Shown here: in pieces, positions 25,720 through 35,974 of the stretch
Position numbering within the stretch: the stretch's first letter is position 1
Layout of the letters: each line of letters opens with the position of its first letter
Assembly (NCBI GenBank): GCA_025355875.1
Contig: JANXYV010000100.1
Coordinates: forward strand, 1-64,000
Reading direction: 5' to 3'
DNA length: 64,000 bases
DNA from: Prolixibacteraceae bacterium
Lineage (GTDB): Bacteria > Bacteroidota > Bacteroidia > Bacteroidales > Prolixibacteraceae
The notes under the pieces: model-generated
What the model was told of the DNA's origin: nothing
Database searches by the model: none
What the model saw: the letters and a program-made list of their open reading frames with translations, nothing else
Position numbers and translations under genes: made by a program

Positions 25720-27295
25720 TTTGTACGCCATATCGCCAAAACTCAATCCCAGCAAGGTTTTCATTTTGCAAAAAAGCGAACTGGAAAAACGGCTCGACCC
25801 GTTCTACTATGTCCCCGAATTACTTGAATTGGAAAAGAAGGTTTTAGCCAAGAAACCCCAAAAGCTAAGGCATTACGTTAAAAACATCGCCAGTGGGGCA
25901 ACGCCAAAAACTACTGAAAGTGAGAAATACTATGCTGAAAAGGAAAATGGAATCCCGTTCCTTCGGGTACAAAATCTTTCTCCGACAGGTGTTTTAGAAT
26001 TCGACGACTGCAAATACATCAACGAAGAAACGCACAACGGAATGCTGAAGCGCAGCCAGGTTTCGGAAGGCGATTTGCTGGTAAAAATTACGGGTGTTGG
26101 CCGAATGGCGGTTGCTTCGGTTGTTCCTGAAGGGTTTGAAGGCAATATCAACCAGCATGTGTGTGTGATTAAAACCGGGAGCAAAAAAATTAGTGAAACT
26201 CTGGCGGCGTTCCTCAATTCAGATATTGGCGAAAAACTGGCAAGCCGAAGAAGTACCGGCGGAACACGACCAGCCTTGGATTATCCCGCTCTGCTTTCCA
26301 TGCCGATTATTGAAGACCAGCGGATTTTACAGATTACAGCTAAAGCAATTGAGCAAAAGCAACAAAACGACGCCGAAGCCGAAAAGCTTTTGGCCAGCAT
26401 TGACGATTATTTGCTGAAGGAATTGGGAATTACTTTGCCTAAAGGAACATATTACACTCAGGAAAGTGATTTTGTTGCGCATGACAAAAGTGGTGAATAT
26501 GGGCACCATATCTTTCTTCAGGAAAAATTCAAACTTGAAGAACAAAACAAATTGGTGCAAAAAGGAAGAATATTTATCACTTATTTGAATGAAATTACCG
26601 GCACCAGGTTTGATCCCAAACTTCATTCAGAACAAACTAAAGCTTTACTTGAATCACTTTATAGTGAGAAATTTAAATACAAAAAACTAAAGTCGGTCGT
26701 TATTCATAGTTGCTCGGGCGATTGGGGAAATGATGATAAAGATAGTTTTGATAATGAAGCATTTGTTCGCTGTTTAGTAATTAGAGCTACGGAATTTGAT
26801 AATAAATTTAATCTGAATGTTGATGGATGTAGAGCAAAATATCGTCTAATAAACAAACAAAAATATAATTCGTTAGACATACAAACCAATGATTTGCTTA
26901 TAGAAAAATCTGGTGGTAGTGAGAATCAGCCGGTTGGAAGAATCGCGATTCTTACAGAAGAACTCATACAAAATTACAATCTTGGATTCAGTAATTTCGT
27001 TCATAAAATCAGAATCGATAACAAGACTGTTTGTCCGGAATATGTGTTCAATTACCTAAAAACATTGCATAATATTAAAATTACTGATGTTATGCAAAGC
27101 CAAACAAATGGAATAAGGAACTTAATATTAAGCGAGTATCTTAATTTACCAATTCCCATCCCTCCACTTACCAAACAAAAAGAAATTGCTGACCATATTA
27201 CTGCCATCAGGCAGCAAGCCCAACAATTGAAAGACCAGACCAAAGAAGCGCTGGCGCAGGCAAGCCGGGAGATTGAACGCATTTTATTGGGTTAA
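25712..27295 (+). CDS. hsdS: Type I restriction-modification specificity subunit
   Basis: 527 aa. Two target recognition domains (about 45-215 and 310-495), each followed by a conserved helix (QRILQITAKAIEQKQQ and KQKEIADHITAIRQQA) that docks on the methylase. The second recognition domain (about 26640-27180) is clearly more AT-rich than the first, as after swapping. Translation is coupled to fic by an 8-bp overlap. Its methylase partner upstream is interrupted, so the system is probably inactive unless the stops are read through. Confidence 0.85.
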   Translation: MTNLYAISPKLNPSKVFILQKSELEKRLDPFYYVPELLELEKKVLAKKPQKLRHYVKNIASGATPKTTESEKYYAEKENGIPFLRVQNLSPTGVLEFDDCKYINEETHNGMLKRSQVSEGDLLVKITGVGRMAVASVVPEGFEGNINQHVCVIKTGSKKISETLAAFLNSDIGEKLASRRSTGGTRPALDYPALLSMPIIEDQRILQITAKAIEQKQQNDAEAEKLLASIDDYLLKELGITLPKGTYYTQESDFVAHDKSGEYGHHIFLQEKFKLEEQNKLVQKGRIFITYLNEITGTRFDPKLHSEQTKALLESLYSEKFKYKKLKSVVIHSCSGDWGNDDKDSFDNEAFVRCLVIRATEFDNKFNLNVDGCRAKYRLINKQKYNSLDIQTNDLLIEKSGGSENQPVGRIAILTEELIQNYNLGFSNFVHKIRIDNKTVCPEYVFNYLKTLHNIKITDVMQSQTNGIRNLILSEYLNLPIPIPPLTKQKEIADHITAIRQQAQQLKDQTKEALAQASREIERILLG

Positions 27296-27315
27296 AGGTA
27301 TCTATCACCAAAACT

Positions 27316-27350
27316 AAAAGAGGCTGAACTCCGCGGAGCCAGCCTCTTTT
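27316..27350. terminator. Bidirectional terminator
   Basis: 11-bp stem AAAAGAGGCTG/CAGCCTCTTTT closed by an inner CTCCGCGGAG palindrome, between the convergent hsdS and RND genes. Confidence 0.8.
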
Positions 27351-27373
27351 CACTTTATTTCACACTCAAAATC

Positions 27374-30300
27374 TTACTTTTTCAGCGCCTTGATCCGTTT
27401 CAGATTTCTCTTTTTGGCCATTTTTAGCTTCATGGTGTAATCCAGCTCATACAAAGCCGGAACAAACATCAGAGTCAGGAAAGTTGCGAAACTCAGCCCG
27501 AAGATGATTGACCAGGCCAATGGTCCCCAGAAGGCCACATTGTCGCCGCCAAAATAGATATGCGGGTTCAGTTCGGTAAACAGGGTGGTGAAATTGATAT
27601 TCATGCCCACAGCCAATGGAACCAATCCAAGCATGGTTGCAGTGGCTGTCAGGATTACCGGGGTAACACGGGTGCGGCATCCTTCCACAATGGCCCGACG
27701 GGTAGGAACGCCAGCCGCCTTTCGCGAATCGATAAACTCAACGATCAGGATTCCGTTTCGGACCACGATACCGCCCAGCGCTACGACGCCCAAACCGGTC
27801 ATCATAATCACTAAATCCATGTGGAAAATCATTACTCCGAGCAAAACGCCGATGATGCTGAATACTACCTCGCTCAGAATAATCAGCGATTTACTGACCG
27901 AACTGAACTGGGTGATCAGGATGAAGAAAATCGCGCCGATGGCAATAATCATGGCTTTCAGGAGAAATTTGATGGTATCGGCCTGATCATCCTGTTCACC
28001 GGTAAGTTTAATGTTTGAACCTTCGTGAAGTTTAAATTTTTTGGCTTCACTTTTAATGATGGGCACAATATCGTTGGCCGAATAACCCGATAAAACGTTC
28101 GAGTAAACAGTAATGACACGCTTTTGGTCGAGACGTTTTATTCCGGCATACGAGGAAGTGTAGTCGATTTTCGCCACAGTCGACAGCGGAATACTGCGCA
28201 ACATGCCGGTATTCATATCACGGTAAGTAACCATCAGGTTTACCAGCGCATTGATGTTGTCGCGGGTTACTTTTTCGTATCGGAGCATGATCGGATATTC
28301 ATCCTCGTCCTGCTTAAATTTCGAAATTTCTTTTCCATACAGAGCTGTACGGATTTCCATCCCAATCTGGCCGGTAGAGATTCCAAGACGCTGGGCCCGG
28401 TCGCGATCAATCTGGACAATAATTTCGGGAGAATTCATCTCGAAGTCGGTTTTTAATTCCTCGATTCCGGGAATATTCATGGATTTAATTTGATCGCGGA
28501 ACGCATAGGCATCGCTTACCAAAAATTCCAGATTCTCACTGGTTATTTCAATGTTGATTGGTTTACCGGTTGGCGGACCATTTTTGTTTTTATCGACCGA
28601 AATTTCAGCGCCGGGAATATCTTTCACTTCCTTACGCAGGATTTCGAGGTATTTGGTGGTCGAAACTCCGGAAGTTCTCAATTTAGCCTCAACAAAATTG
28701 ATCGAAACTTTTCCCTTGTTAAACGGAGTTCCTGTTGATGCAAAACCCTGTTCTTCGGCGCCGATGGTCACGTTCGAAATGATGGATTCCACATCCGGAT
28801 TATTTTTACCGATGGTCTTGTAAACGCGCTGTTCGGCAATACTGGTAATACTGTCGGTCACCCGCTGATCGGTTCCTCCCGGCATTTTGATGTAAACATA
28901 AATATTGTTCGGGTCGCTGTTCGGGAAAAACAGAACGGTAGGTTTTACTGCTCCGGTAAGCCAGATGGTAAAGAAGAAAAGGCCAATCATTCCGAAAAGT
29001 ATCATCACAGGACGTGAACCAACTAGGATCATACGTAGCTGATTTTCATACACATTCATGACCCATGGCCAGAGTTTTTCCTGGAAGCTTTTGATCATTT
29101 TCTTCAACGCAAAATGGAAGAAGAGAATCATCAAAACGCCAAAAACGAGGAGGTTTGCTAATCCATATACTTTGGTGGCATAAAAGATTCCGGCAAAAAC
29201 CAGCATAACAATCATGATGGTCCGGATCTTTTTCCATCCGCTTCCTTCCTGAAATTCGTGGTCGTATTCGTGTTTCATGAACGAAACCGCAAATACCGGG
29301 TTAAATACGTAGGCCACAAAAAGAGAGGCAAAAAGGGTAATGATCAGGGTAACCGGCAGATAATGCATGAACTGACCGACAATTCCGGGCCAGAAAGCCA
29401 GCGGGAAGAACGGCGCCAGAGTCGTTAACGTTCCCGATAAAATAGGCAGGAAAACCTCGCCAGCCGCCTTCTTGGCCGCAATATTTATGTCAGGATTGAA
29501 CTTGTGCAACCGGTGTGTATTTTCGATCACCACAATGGCATCGTCGACCACAATTCCAAGGGCAAAGATGAAGGCGAACATTACAATCATGTTCATGGTA
29601 TAGCCCAGTCCTGGAATGATCAGGTAGGCCACAAAAATGGAAAGTGGAACCGACAAACCAACAAAAAATGCGTTGGTAAATCCCATGAAGAACATCAGCA
29701 CGATGGTTACCAGGATAAACCCGATGATGATCGTATTGTTGAGTTCTTCCAGTGTATTCCGGGTGTGAAGACTTTGATCGCCGGTAATGGTAACGTCCAT
29801 TCCTTTGGGGAAAGTCCGGTCTTTCATGTCTGCCACAATTTTCACGATTTCATCCGAAGCATCCAGCAGGTTGGCTCCGTTCTTTTTAATCACATTCAGG
29901 GTGATTACATTCTTTCCGTCGAGACGGGCAAAACTTTCCTGTTCTTTAAAACCGTCGTTTACCTCGGCGATATCGCTGAGTTTCACGAATGCGCCGCTCG
30001 ACGAATGAACCACAATATCCCTCAGGGTTTGAACATTGGCAAACTGACCTTTGATACGGACCGTATTCCGGACTCCGTTGTTGGTCAGGGTTCCTCCTGA
30101 AATGGTCAGGTTTTCTGCGGAAACTGCCCTTTCGATATCGGAAAAGGTGACTTTGGCCGCCTGCATTTTGAAGATATTGGCGTTCACCTGGATTTCGCGG
30201 TCCAGAGCTCCAACAATATCGACACGGGTAATTTCCTTCAGGCCTTCAATTTTATCCTGAATCATTTCAGCATAATGTTTCAGTTTGTCCAGCTCAAAGT

Positions 30301-30766
30301 TTCCGGAGAGATTGAGGTACATCACCGGCATTGCCGAAATGTCGATGTCCATGATTTGCGGTTGAGTTGGCAAATCGGTTGGAAGATCACTTTTCGATTT
30401 GTCAACGGCATCGCGAACACGCTGCTTGGCAGTTTCGATGGACAAATTTGGATCAAACTCAACGATAATGGAGGAGAAATCGGGTACGGAGTTGCTGGTT
30501 ATTTTCTTTACATCCGAGATAGATTTCAGCTGTTTCTCGATCGGGCGAGTGACCAGGTTTTCCATATCTTCCGGCGAAGTTCCCGGGTATGGGGTGCTTA
30601 CAACGATATAGGGAATCACGACCTGCGGAAATTGTTCTTTCGGAATAAAATAGTAATTCATCATTCCCAGAACCGATATGAGGGTGGCAAGCACATATAC
30701 GCTTGTCCGGTTATCGATGGCCCAGCTCGTTGCAAAAAATTCTTTAAACTTGTTTTCTTTCGACAT
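27374..30766 (-). CDS. RND efflux transporter, inner membrane permease
   Basis: 1130 aa, the usual size for AcrB-type pumps. Two halves, each with a large periplasmic domain and about six helices; first helix TSVYVLATLISVLGMMNYYFIP, porter motif VSTPYPGTSPEDMENLVTRPIE, and helix 4 GIVVDDAIVVIENTHR holding the paired Asp residues for proton transfer. Longer than standard between helices 6 and 7 (about 505-600), where extra hydrophobic segments appear. Proton-driven export with the adaptor and TolC genes of the same operon. Substrates unknown. Confidence 0.93.
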   Translation of the reverse strand: MSKENKFKEFFATSWAIDNRTSVYVLATLISVLGMMNYYFIPKEQFPQVVIPYIVVSTPYPGTSPEDMENLVTRPIEKQLKSISDVKKITSNSVPDFSSIIVEFDPNLSIETAKQRVRDAVDKSKSDLPTDLPTQPQIMDIDISAMPVMYLNLSGNFELDKLKHYAEMIQDKIEGLKEITRVDIVGALDREIQVNANIFKMQAAKVTFSDIERAVSAENLTISGGTLTNNGVRNTVRIKGQFANVQTLRDIVVHSSSGAFVKLSDIAEVNDGFKEQESFARLDGKNVITLNVIKKNGANLLDASDEIVKIVADMKDRTFPKGMDVTITGDQSLHTRNTLEELNNTIIIGFILVTIVLMFFMGFTNAFFVGLSVPLSIFVAYLIIPGLGYTMNMIVMFAFIFALGIVVDDAIVVIENTHRLHKFNPDINIAAKKAAGEVFLPILSGTLTTLAPFFPLAFWPGIVGQFMHYLPVTLIITLFASLFVAYVFNPVFAVSFMKHEYDHEFQEGSGWKKIRTIMIVMLVFAGIFYATKVYGLANLLVFGVLMILFFHFALKKMIKSFQEKLWPWVMNVYENQLRMILVGSRPVMILFGMIGLFFFTIWLTGAVKPTVLFFPNSDPNNIYVYIKMPGGTDQRVTDSITSIAEQRVYKTIGKNNPDVESIISNVTIGAEEQGFASTGTPFNKGKVSINFVEAKLRTSGVSTTKYLEILRKEVKDIPGAEISVDKNKNGPPTGKPINIEITSENLEFLVSDAYAFRDQIKSMNIPGIEELKTDFEMNSPEIIVQIDRDRAQRLGISTGQIGMEIRTALYGKEISKFKQDEDEYPIMLRYEKVTRDNINALVNLMVTYRDMNTGMLRSIPLSTVAKIDYTSSYAGIKRLDQKRVITVYSNVLSGYSANDIVPIIKSEAKKFKLHEGSNIKLTGEQDDQADTIKFLLKAMIIAIGAIFFILITQFSSVSKSLIILSEVVFSIIGVLLGVMIFHMDLVIMMTGLGVVALGGIVVRNGILIVEFIDSRKAAGVPTRRAIVEGCRTRVTPVILTATATMLGLVPLAVGMNINFTTLFTELNPHIYFGGDNVAFWGPLAWSIIFGLSFATFLTLMFVPALYELDYTMKLKMAKKRNLKRIKALKK

Positions 30767-30784
30767 ATTTGGTCTTTTTTGGAA

Positions 30785-31903
30785 TTAGAAAACTATTTTT
30801 TCGCCGGCGTTCAGGTTTTGAAATCCGGAGGTGATGATGTTCTCGCCGGCAGTAATTCCTTCGGCTATTTCAACGATTCCGTTATAATCCATTCCGGTTT
30901 TTATAGTGCGGCGTTCGGCAGTATATTCATTGCCATTTTGTTTGGCTACGTATATGAATTTGCCATCCTGATTGTTTTGGACAAAATTTACCGGCAGACA
31001 AAATGCTTTTTCATTCGAATAATCCTTGATTTTGATGTAGGTAATCATGTTGGCGCGCAACTCAACATCTTTGGAAGATATCTTACATTCAACCCGAAAG
31101 GTGCGATTGGTTGGATCAATAAACCGGCTGGTAAAATTCAGTTTGGTTTCAATGTCTTTTCCAAGATCAGGAAAACTAACCAACACAAGGTTTCCATCTT
31201 TAATTTTTGTGGCATAGTTCTCAGAAACGTCAGCGGTGATTTTTGCCACGCTCATGTTAATTACACGGATGGTAGAATTTGGCATACCCGGTGATGCCAT
31301 TTGGCCCACGCGGAGAGGGACACTTTCAACGGTTCCGCTAATCGGTGAAAGGATTTTGGCCATTTTCATTTGTTCTTTAATCGTATTCATTCGTTGTTCC
31401 AGCGATTCTTTCCCTGCTTTGGCTTGCAGGTATTGAACTTCGCTGCCAATCTTTTTTTCCCAAAGGGCGCTTTGTTTCTCAAACATGCTGGAAGCCAGGG
31501 CAAGTTGGGTATTCACTTCTTCCAGCGATTGTTTCAGTACCTGGGCATCGAGTTCGGCTAGTACCTGACCTTTTTTTACCGAAGATCCTTCAGTCACATA
31601 AACAGCTGTAACTACGCCAGCCATTTGCGGGCTGACGGCAATATTCTGATCTCCGTCAACCGTTCCCTGTACATCGATGTAATGGTTGAAAACACATTGA
31701 GTTGCCGGGGTGACTTTTACTGAAATCGCTTTCACATCCGGAACTGCTCCGTTTGGATCGACTTCAGATTCTAACTTTACAATTTGTTTTTCCAACTGTT
31801 CGCGCTGCGATTTCAGTTTTTCGAGTTCGGCTTTTTGGTCGGTTTTCGCGCTGCACGAAACCAAAAAAGCGATAAGTGCCGAGTAAATGATAATCTTTTT
31901 CAT
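30785..31903 (-). CDS. RND efflux periplasmic adaptor
   Basis: 372 aa. Lipoprotein signal (FLVSC, Cys-17), a coiled-coil start (LEKLKSQREQLEKQI), then lipoyl/barrel-sandwich and beta-barrel parts of the HlyD/AcrA family (VTEGSSVKKGQVLAELD; ISGTVESVPLRVGQMASPG). Links the inner membrane pump to the TolC-like channel. Gaps of 18 and 53 nt to neighbours mark one operon. Confidence 0.92.
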   Translation of the reverse strand: MKKIIIYSALIAFLVSCSAKTDQKAELEKLKSQREQLEKQIVKLESEVDPNGAVPDVKAISVKVTPATQCVFNHYIDVQGTVDGDQNIAVSPQMAGVVTAVYVTEGSSVKKGQVLAELDAQVLKQSLEEVNTQLALASSMFEKQSALWEKKIGSEVQYLQAKAGKESLEQRMNTIKEQMKMAKILSPISGTVESVPLRVGQMASPGMPNSTIRVINMSVAKITADVSENYATKIKDGNLVLVSFPDLGKDIETKLNFTSRFIDPTNRTFRVECKISSKDVELRANMITYIKIKDYSNEKAFCLPVNFVQNNQDGKFIYVAKQNGNEYTAERRTIKTGMDYNGIVEIAEGITAGENIITSGFQNLNAGEKIVF

Positions 31904-31956
31904 CTGTGTTATTTTATTTTTACTGTTATTTTAATATTGAAAATCAATGATTTGAA

Positions 31957-33390
31957 TTATTTTGTTCCGGTGGTGTCAGGATTGATATTGAATACCCTTT
32001 CCAGTTTTGACTTGGCGCTCATCACATCGGCAATGCTCTGATAATAGTTATTCAGGTTGGTGAGATACTGGGTTTGGCTGGTCAGCAAATCTAAACTGGT
32101 TGACATACCCTGTTTGTATTTTTCGAGCGTGCGTTGGTAGATCTCGTCGGAAAGCTCTCTGTTTCGGGTTTGAATCTGTAGTTTTTCAAGTTTTATTTTA
32201 AGGTCGCTTTGTGCCTGAGCCGCCTGCATCACAATGCTGTTTGAAGCGAATATCCGGGTGTTTTCAGATTTCTCTACGGCCATTTTTTTCTGAGCAACAG
32301 CTGCCATCCGCTGACCGCTGCTAAAAATCGGAAGCGATAAATTAATTCCAACCAGATCCTTGGGCGCGAAATCAAAAGCCGGCGCATTGAGTTTCTTGGT
32401 ATGATTGTAATAACCTGAAATGACCGGAAGATAATTGGTTACTTCGTGTTTGTAATCAAGTTTGGCCATCTCATGAGCCGTTTCGACCAATTGATAATCA
32501 ATATTTCGTTCAAGACTGAAAGGTTCGCTGGTAAGTTGCAGACTTTCCTTGGTCAATGACTGGTTCGAAACCAGGGAATCGGAAATGACTATTTTCGCTG
32601 ATTCTTCCATTCCGATCTGGATTTTTAATAAACGATAGGCTAAATCCTGGTTGCTTACGATTTGATTAATCGAATTGCGCAGTCCATTTGCAGTTACTTC
32701 CAGCTGGTCGGCATCCGTCTTTTCAACAAAACCCTGCTTGTTCATTTCTGTGATTTCGTATAGGGTCTTATTGACGTTATCCAGGTTCTGGTTCAGGATT
32801 TTCGTTCCTTCATTGGTAATCTGGATCATGTGATAAGTGTTGACTACCGATTCCATCACATCCTGTTTGGCTTTTTCGCTACTCTCAGTCGACAGATTCA
32901 GGTATACTTTTGTAGCTTGTAATCCAACAAAATAGGCCCCGTTGAAAATAAGTTGGGAAACAGTGAAATCGGTAGTTACGTTGTTTGGAACGCCGAGCTC
33001 AATCTTTGCACCGGCTACGTTATTCATGTGGATGCTTTCTCCTGACTCCAGAGTAACGCTACTGGTGGTTCCTGTTCCGGTACCTGGATCAAAAGGAACG
33101 TAGTTCGACGACAACTGGGTGGCCGGAAAACTCATTGTAGGAACAACAAAAAGATGAGTATAGGCCGATTTCACATCAACGTGAGGCAGGCCTATCGCGG
33201 TAGTTTCCCAGATTTTTTTTTCTGCAATTTTAATGTCAATCTGCGAATTCATGATGCTGGTATTGTACTTAAATGCCTTGTTTAAGGCTTCCTGAAGCGA
33301 GAGTTTCATCACTTCCTGTGCTGAGGCAAGATAATTTCCCCCGAGGACGATGAATCCCAGAAGGATAATCTGTTTTTGTTTTTTGAACAT
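31957..33390 (-). CDS. TolC-family outer membrane channel
   Basis: 477 aa with signal peptide to about residue 25 (ASAQ). Two outer membrane efflux protein repeats of long helices (for example KLSLQEALNKAFKYNTSI and TLEKYKQGMSTSLDLLTSQTQ) as in TolC/OprM. Third component of the RND system; 24 nt after the TetR gene. Confidence 0.92.
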   Translation of the reverse strand: MFKKQKQIILLGFIVLGGNYLASAQEVMKLSLQEALNKAFKYNTSIMNSQIDIKIAEKKIWETTAIGLPHVDVKSAYTHLFVVPTMSFPATQLSSNYVPFDPGTGTGTTSSVTLESGESIHMNNVAGAKIELGVPNNVTTDFTVSQLIFNGAYFVGLQATKVYLNLSTESSEKAKQDVMESVVNTYHMIQITNEGTKILNQNLDNVNKTLYEITEMNKQGFVEKTDADQLEVTANGLRNSINQIVSNQDLAYRLLKIQIGMEESAKIVISDSLVSNQSLTKESLQLTSEPFSLERNIDYQLVETAHEMAKLDYKHEVTNYLPVISGYYNHTKKLNAPAFDFAPKDLVGINLSLPIFSSGQRMAAVAQKKMAVEKSENTRIFASNSIVMQAAQAQSDLKIKLEKLQIQTRNRELSDEIYQRTLEKYKQGMSTSLDLLTSQTQYLTNLNNYYQSIADVMSAKSKLERVFNINPDTTGTK

Positions 33391-33414
33391 GTTTTTGTGC
33401 TGTTTATAAGGTTA

Positions 33415-34065
33415 TTAAATATTTTTGTTCAACTGAGTAATTTCTGATTTTCGTTTCTCGAAGTAAACGATGCCTTCCTGACTTGATATAGCCCGGATAT
33501 GGTTTTCGAACATGACCTGAAAAACCTGATCGAAAGTGATATTTTCAACAAAGCAGAAGTCGTTGTTATGCATCATTACCAAATTTCGAACATACAAACC
33601 TGCCACGAGTTCAACATTTATATCGTTGCGATACAGTCCTTCTGCAATTCCTCTTTCAATATTTTTGCTGATCTGACTGAAAATATGGTTCTGTTTTCGA
33701 ATCATAAATTGCTGAAAAATAGGCTCATAATACTTTTTAAGCTCAAACTTCAATTTCGGATTGAATCGTCCCATCTCTTCAAAAACCCTTAAGCTTACCT
33801 GAAGCAGAATTTCAATGGCATTCATATTTTCAACTGTCAGTTTCGACATTTCCAGGTCCCATTTCATTTCATCTAGGTAAAAAAGCTTCTCTATCAGGTC
33901 TTCTTTACTTTTCACATAGAGGTAGAGTGTCTTTTTCGAAATGCCCAAACTTCGGCTAATATCGTCCATGTTTAAATTTCTGATTCCGAACTCATAGAAT
34001 AACTCTACAGTTTTTTCCAGAATTTCCTGAAGTTTCGGATCGCTCATATTTAATTTGTCATACAT
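33415..34065 (-). CDS. TetR/AcrR-family repressor of the efflux operon
   Basis: 216 aa. N-terminal HTH (GIRNLNMDDISRSLGISKKTLYLYVKSKEDL, with the recognition helix in the second half) and a C-terminal ligand-binding region. First gene of the minus-strand run TetR-TolC-adaptor-RND, with a near-perfect palindrome 35 bp before its start, so it probably represses the whole operon including itself until a pump substrate binds. Met-7 is an alternative start. Confidence 0.9.
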   Translation of the reverse strand: MYDKLNMSDPKLQEILEKTVELFYEFGIRNLNMDDISRSLGISKKTLYLYVKSKEDLIEKLFYLDEMKWDLEMSKLTVENMNAIEILLQVSLRVFEEMGRFNPKLKFELKKYYEPIFQQFMIRKQNHIFSQISKNIERGIAEGLYRNDINVELVAGLYVRNLVMMHNNDFCFVENITFDQVFQVMFENHIRAISSQEGIVYFEKRKSEITQLNKNI

Positions 34066-34099
34066 CTTTTGGGTTCAATATTAATTTCGGCACAAAGAA

Positions 34100-34129
34100 A
34101 GGAAACATTTCTAACAAGAAACGTTTCCT
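34100..34129. promoter_or_regulatory. TetR-type operator palindrome
   Basis: Arms AGGAAACATTTCT (34100-34112) and AGAAACGTTTCCT (34117-34129) match at 12 of 13 positions around a 4-bp centre. On the minus strand it covers the TTG and spacer ahead of a TTTCTTTG -7-like box, so binding would block the promoter. Confidence 0.7.
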
Positions 34130-34404
34130 GAATGTAAACTGTTCGTTAATTATTCGTGCCAAATTTCGGAAATTGCTTTTGACGGCCTGAACCCAGGTAG
34201 ATGTTTCGGCAATTTCGGTCGGTAAGTGACGGATTCAGGAAGGTAAGTGAGTGAATGGATGAAATAAAAACCCGGATGATGGAAAATGTAAAGAATAACC
34301 AGTTGCAATCTCAGACCTCAGGAATGTGCCTACCTGGCAAAGAAATAGGTAAGTAATAGGAATGATAGATGACAAGAAAAAGATTACGGAATTTTTGTAC
34401 GATT

Positions 34405-35859
34405 TTAATAAACTTCAACATTCGAAATAACCGGGCATGCCTTTGAATCATTGATAACTAAGCGAATCTTTTGCGCCTCAGCCGGATTTATACGAATAAT
34501 TCGTTTGTAACCGATGGTCGTCCCCTTGGCTACTTCCTGCCAGCTTCCGTTTATTTCGAGTTCAACGGAGAAGCTTTTTACCCGCTGTCCAAGTTTGATG
34601 TATTCCTGAACCAGAATGTAACTGATTGGTTTTTTCCCGCCCAGATCAATTTCCAGGTTTCCGGTTTTGTCCTGATCATTGGTCGCCCAATAAGTTTCCT
34701 TGTTGCCATCGGTTATCATCGAAGCACCATAAACCGGAGAACCGCTGCGAACAGAAGATGCTGTGACCGGTTTGTTGAGCGCCAGATTGGTTTTGAATCG
34801 TTCGTCGATCAGCTTTTTCCAGCCCTGAAGCGAAGCCACATCAATTTCGTTGATCAAACCACGGCGGTCGGGAGGAATATTGAGAATGAGATTTGAGCCC
34901 CGTCCAACCGAGCTGAGGTAAATATTGAACAATTGTTCCGGAGACTTGACCAGAGAATCTTCTTTGGCATGGTAAAACCATCCCGGACGGATCGAAACAT
35001 CGACTTCAGCCGGGATCCAGTTCGTTCCGTTTTCTTCGCCTGAATTCAGGAGACTGTTTATTCCACTTTTTCCGGCATACAAAGTATCCGTTGAAATAGT
35101 ATTCCAGTTGGTCTCACCAATATATCCGCTTTCGTTTCCGCACCAGCGAATATCCGGTCCGGCGTCGCTGAAGAAAATAACGTTGGGTTCCATGCCACGA
35201 ATAAGTTTCAAAGTAGTCGGCCAGTCGTAATAGGTTTTACCATCGATTTGCCTTTTTTCCCGGGCGCCACCATAATAGCCATCTCCACCGTTTGCACCAT
35301 CGAACCACATTTCGAAGACCGGTGAATGCGCAGCAAAAAGTTCTTTTAACTGGTTGCGGTAATATTCAACATACGAAGGTGATCCATAATCCGCCCGGTT
35401 ACGGTCCCAGGGCGAGAGGTAAACTCCAAATTTCAGGCCTTCGGCACGACATGCCTTTTCTACCTCGTCGACCACATTTCCTTTTCCATTTTTATATGGA
35501 CTGTTTTTTACCGAATGTTCGGTGTACCGGCTGGGCCAAAGACAGAACCCGTCGTGATGTTTGCAAGTCAATACCAATCCGTTCAAACCGGCAGAATGGA
35601 TGGTTTTCGTCCATTGGGTCACATCCATAGCCGTTGGGTTAAAAACTTTTTCGCTTTCGTCGCCTGAACCCCATTCCTTATCGGTGAAGGTGTTGGTCGT
35701 AAAATGGACAAAAGCATATTGCTCCATTTCATGCCAGGCCAGCTGACTATCGGTTGGAACCGGAAGTACCGGTGATGGAGGAAGAACTTGTTTATGACAG
35801 GATACAAGTAGGGTGATGCTCAGTATGGTGATACTGAAAAAGGAGAATAATCGGTTCAT
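34405..35859 (-). CDS. Alpha-L-fucosidase (GH29), lipoprotein
   Basis: 484 aa from the ATG at 35859, which starts a lipoprotein signal (LLVSC, Cys-21); an upstream in-frame ATG at 35925 would bury it. GH29 barrel with VLTCKHHDGFCLWPS (98-110) and the nucleophile Asp-187 in EMWFDGANGG; a C-terminal discoidin-like F5/8 module (about 355-484). Removes alpha-linked fucose from glycans at the cell surface or in the periplasm. No SusC/D pair nearby. Transcribed alone. Confidence 0.9.
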   Translation of the reverse strand: MNRLFSFFSITILSITLLVSCHKQVLPPSPVLPVPTDSQLAWHEMEQYAFVHFTTNTFTDKEWGSGDESEKVFNPTAMDVTQWTKTIHSAGLNGLVLTCKHHDGFCLWPSRYTEHSVKNSPYKNGKGNVVDEVEKACRAEGLKFGVYLSPWDRNRADYGSPSYVEYYRNQLKELFAAHSPVFEMWFDGANGGDGYYGGAREKRQIDGKTYYDWPTTLKLIRGMEPNVIFFSDAGPDIRWCGNESGYIGETNWNTISTDTLYAGKSGINSLLNSGEENGTNWIPAEVDVSIRPGWFYHAKEDSLVKSPEQLFNIYLSSVGRGSNLILNIPPDRRGLINEIDVASLQGWKKLIDERFKTNLALNKPVTASSVRSGSPVYGASMITDGNKETYWATNDQDKTGNLEIDLGGKKPISYILVQEYIKLGQRVKSFSVELEINGSWQEVAKGTTIGYKRIIRINPAEAQKIRLVINDSKACPVISNVEVY

Positions 35860-35904
35860 TGAACTTGGTTTAAGATTGGTTTGTCTGGTAAAGCTAACAA
35901 AAAA

Positions 35905-35935
35905 AAAGTCTTCAATGGTTTGCATTGAAGACTTT
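35905..35935 (-). terminator. Terminator after secG
   Basis: 13-bp stem (35905-35917 with 35923-35935), 5-nt loop; on the minus strand it is followed by a U-run (A-tract at 35897-35907). Confidence 0.7.
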
Positions 35936-35974
35936 CGTTTATGATCTGTTCAGGGTTCAACCCGAAGGATTTAC

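Noticed and set aside
30275-31294. 339-codon plus-strand frame opposite the RND permease and adaptor
   Set aside because: Antisense shadow of two clear efflux genes; no family match.
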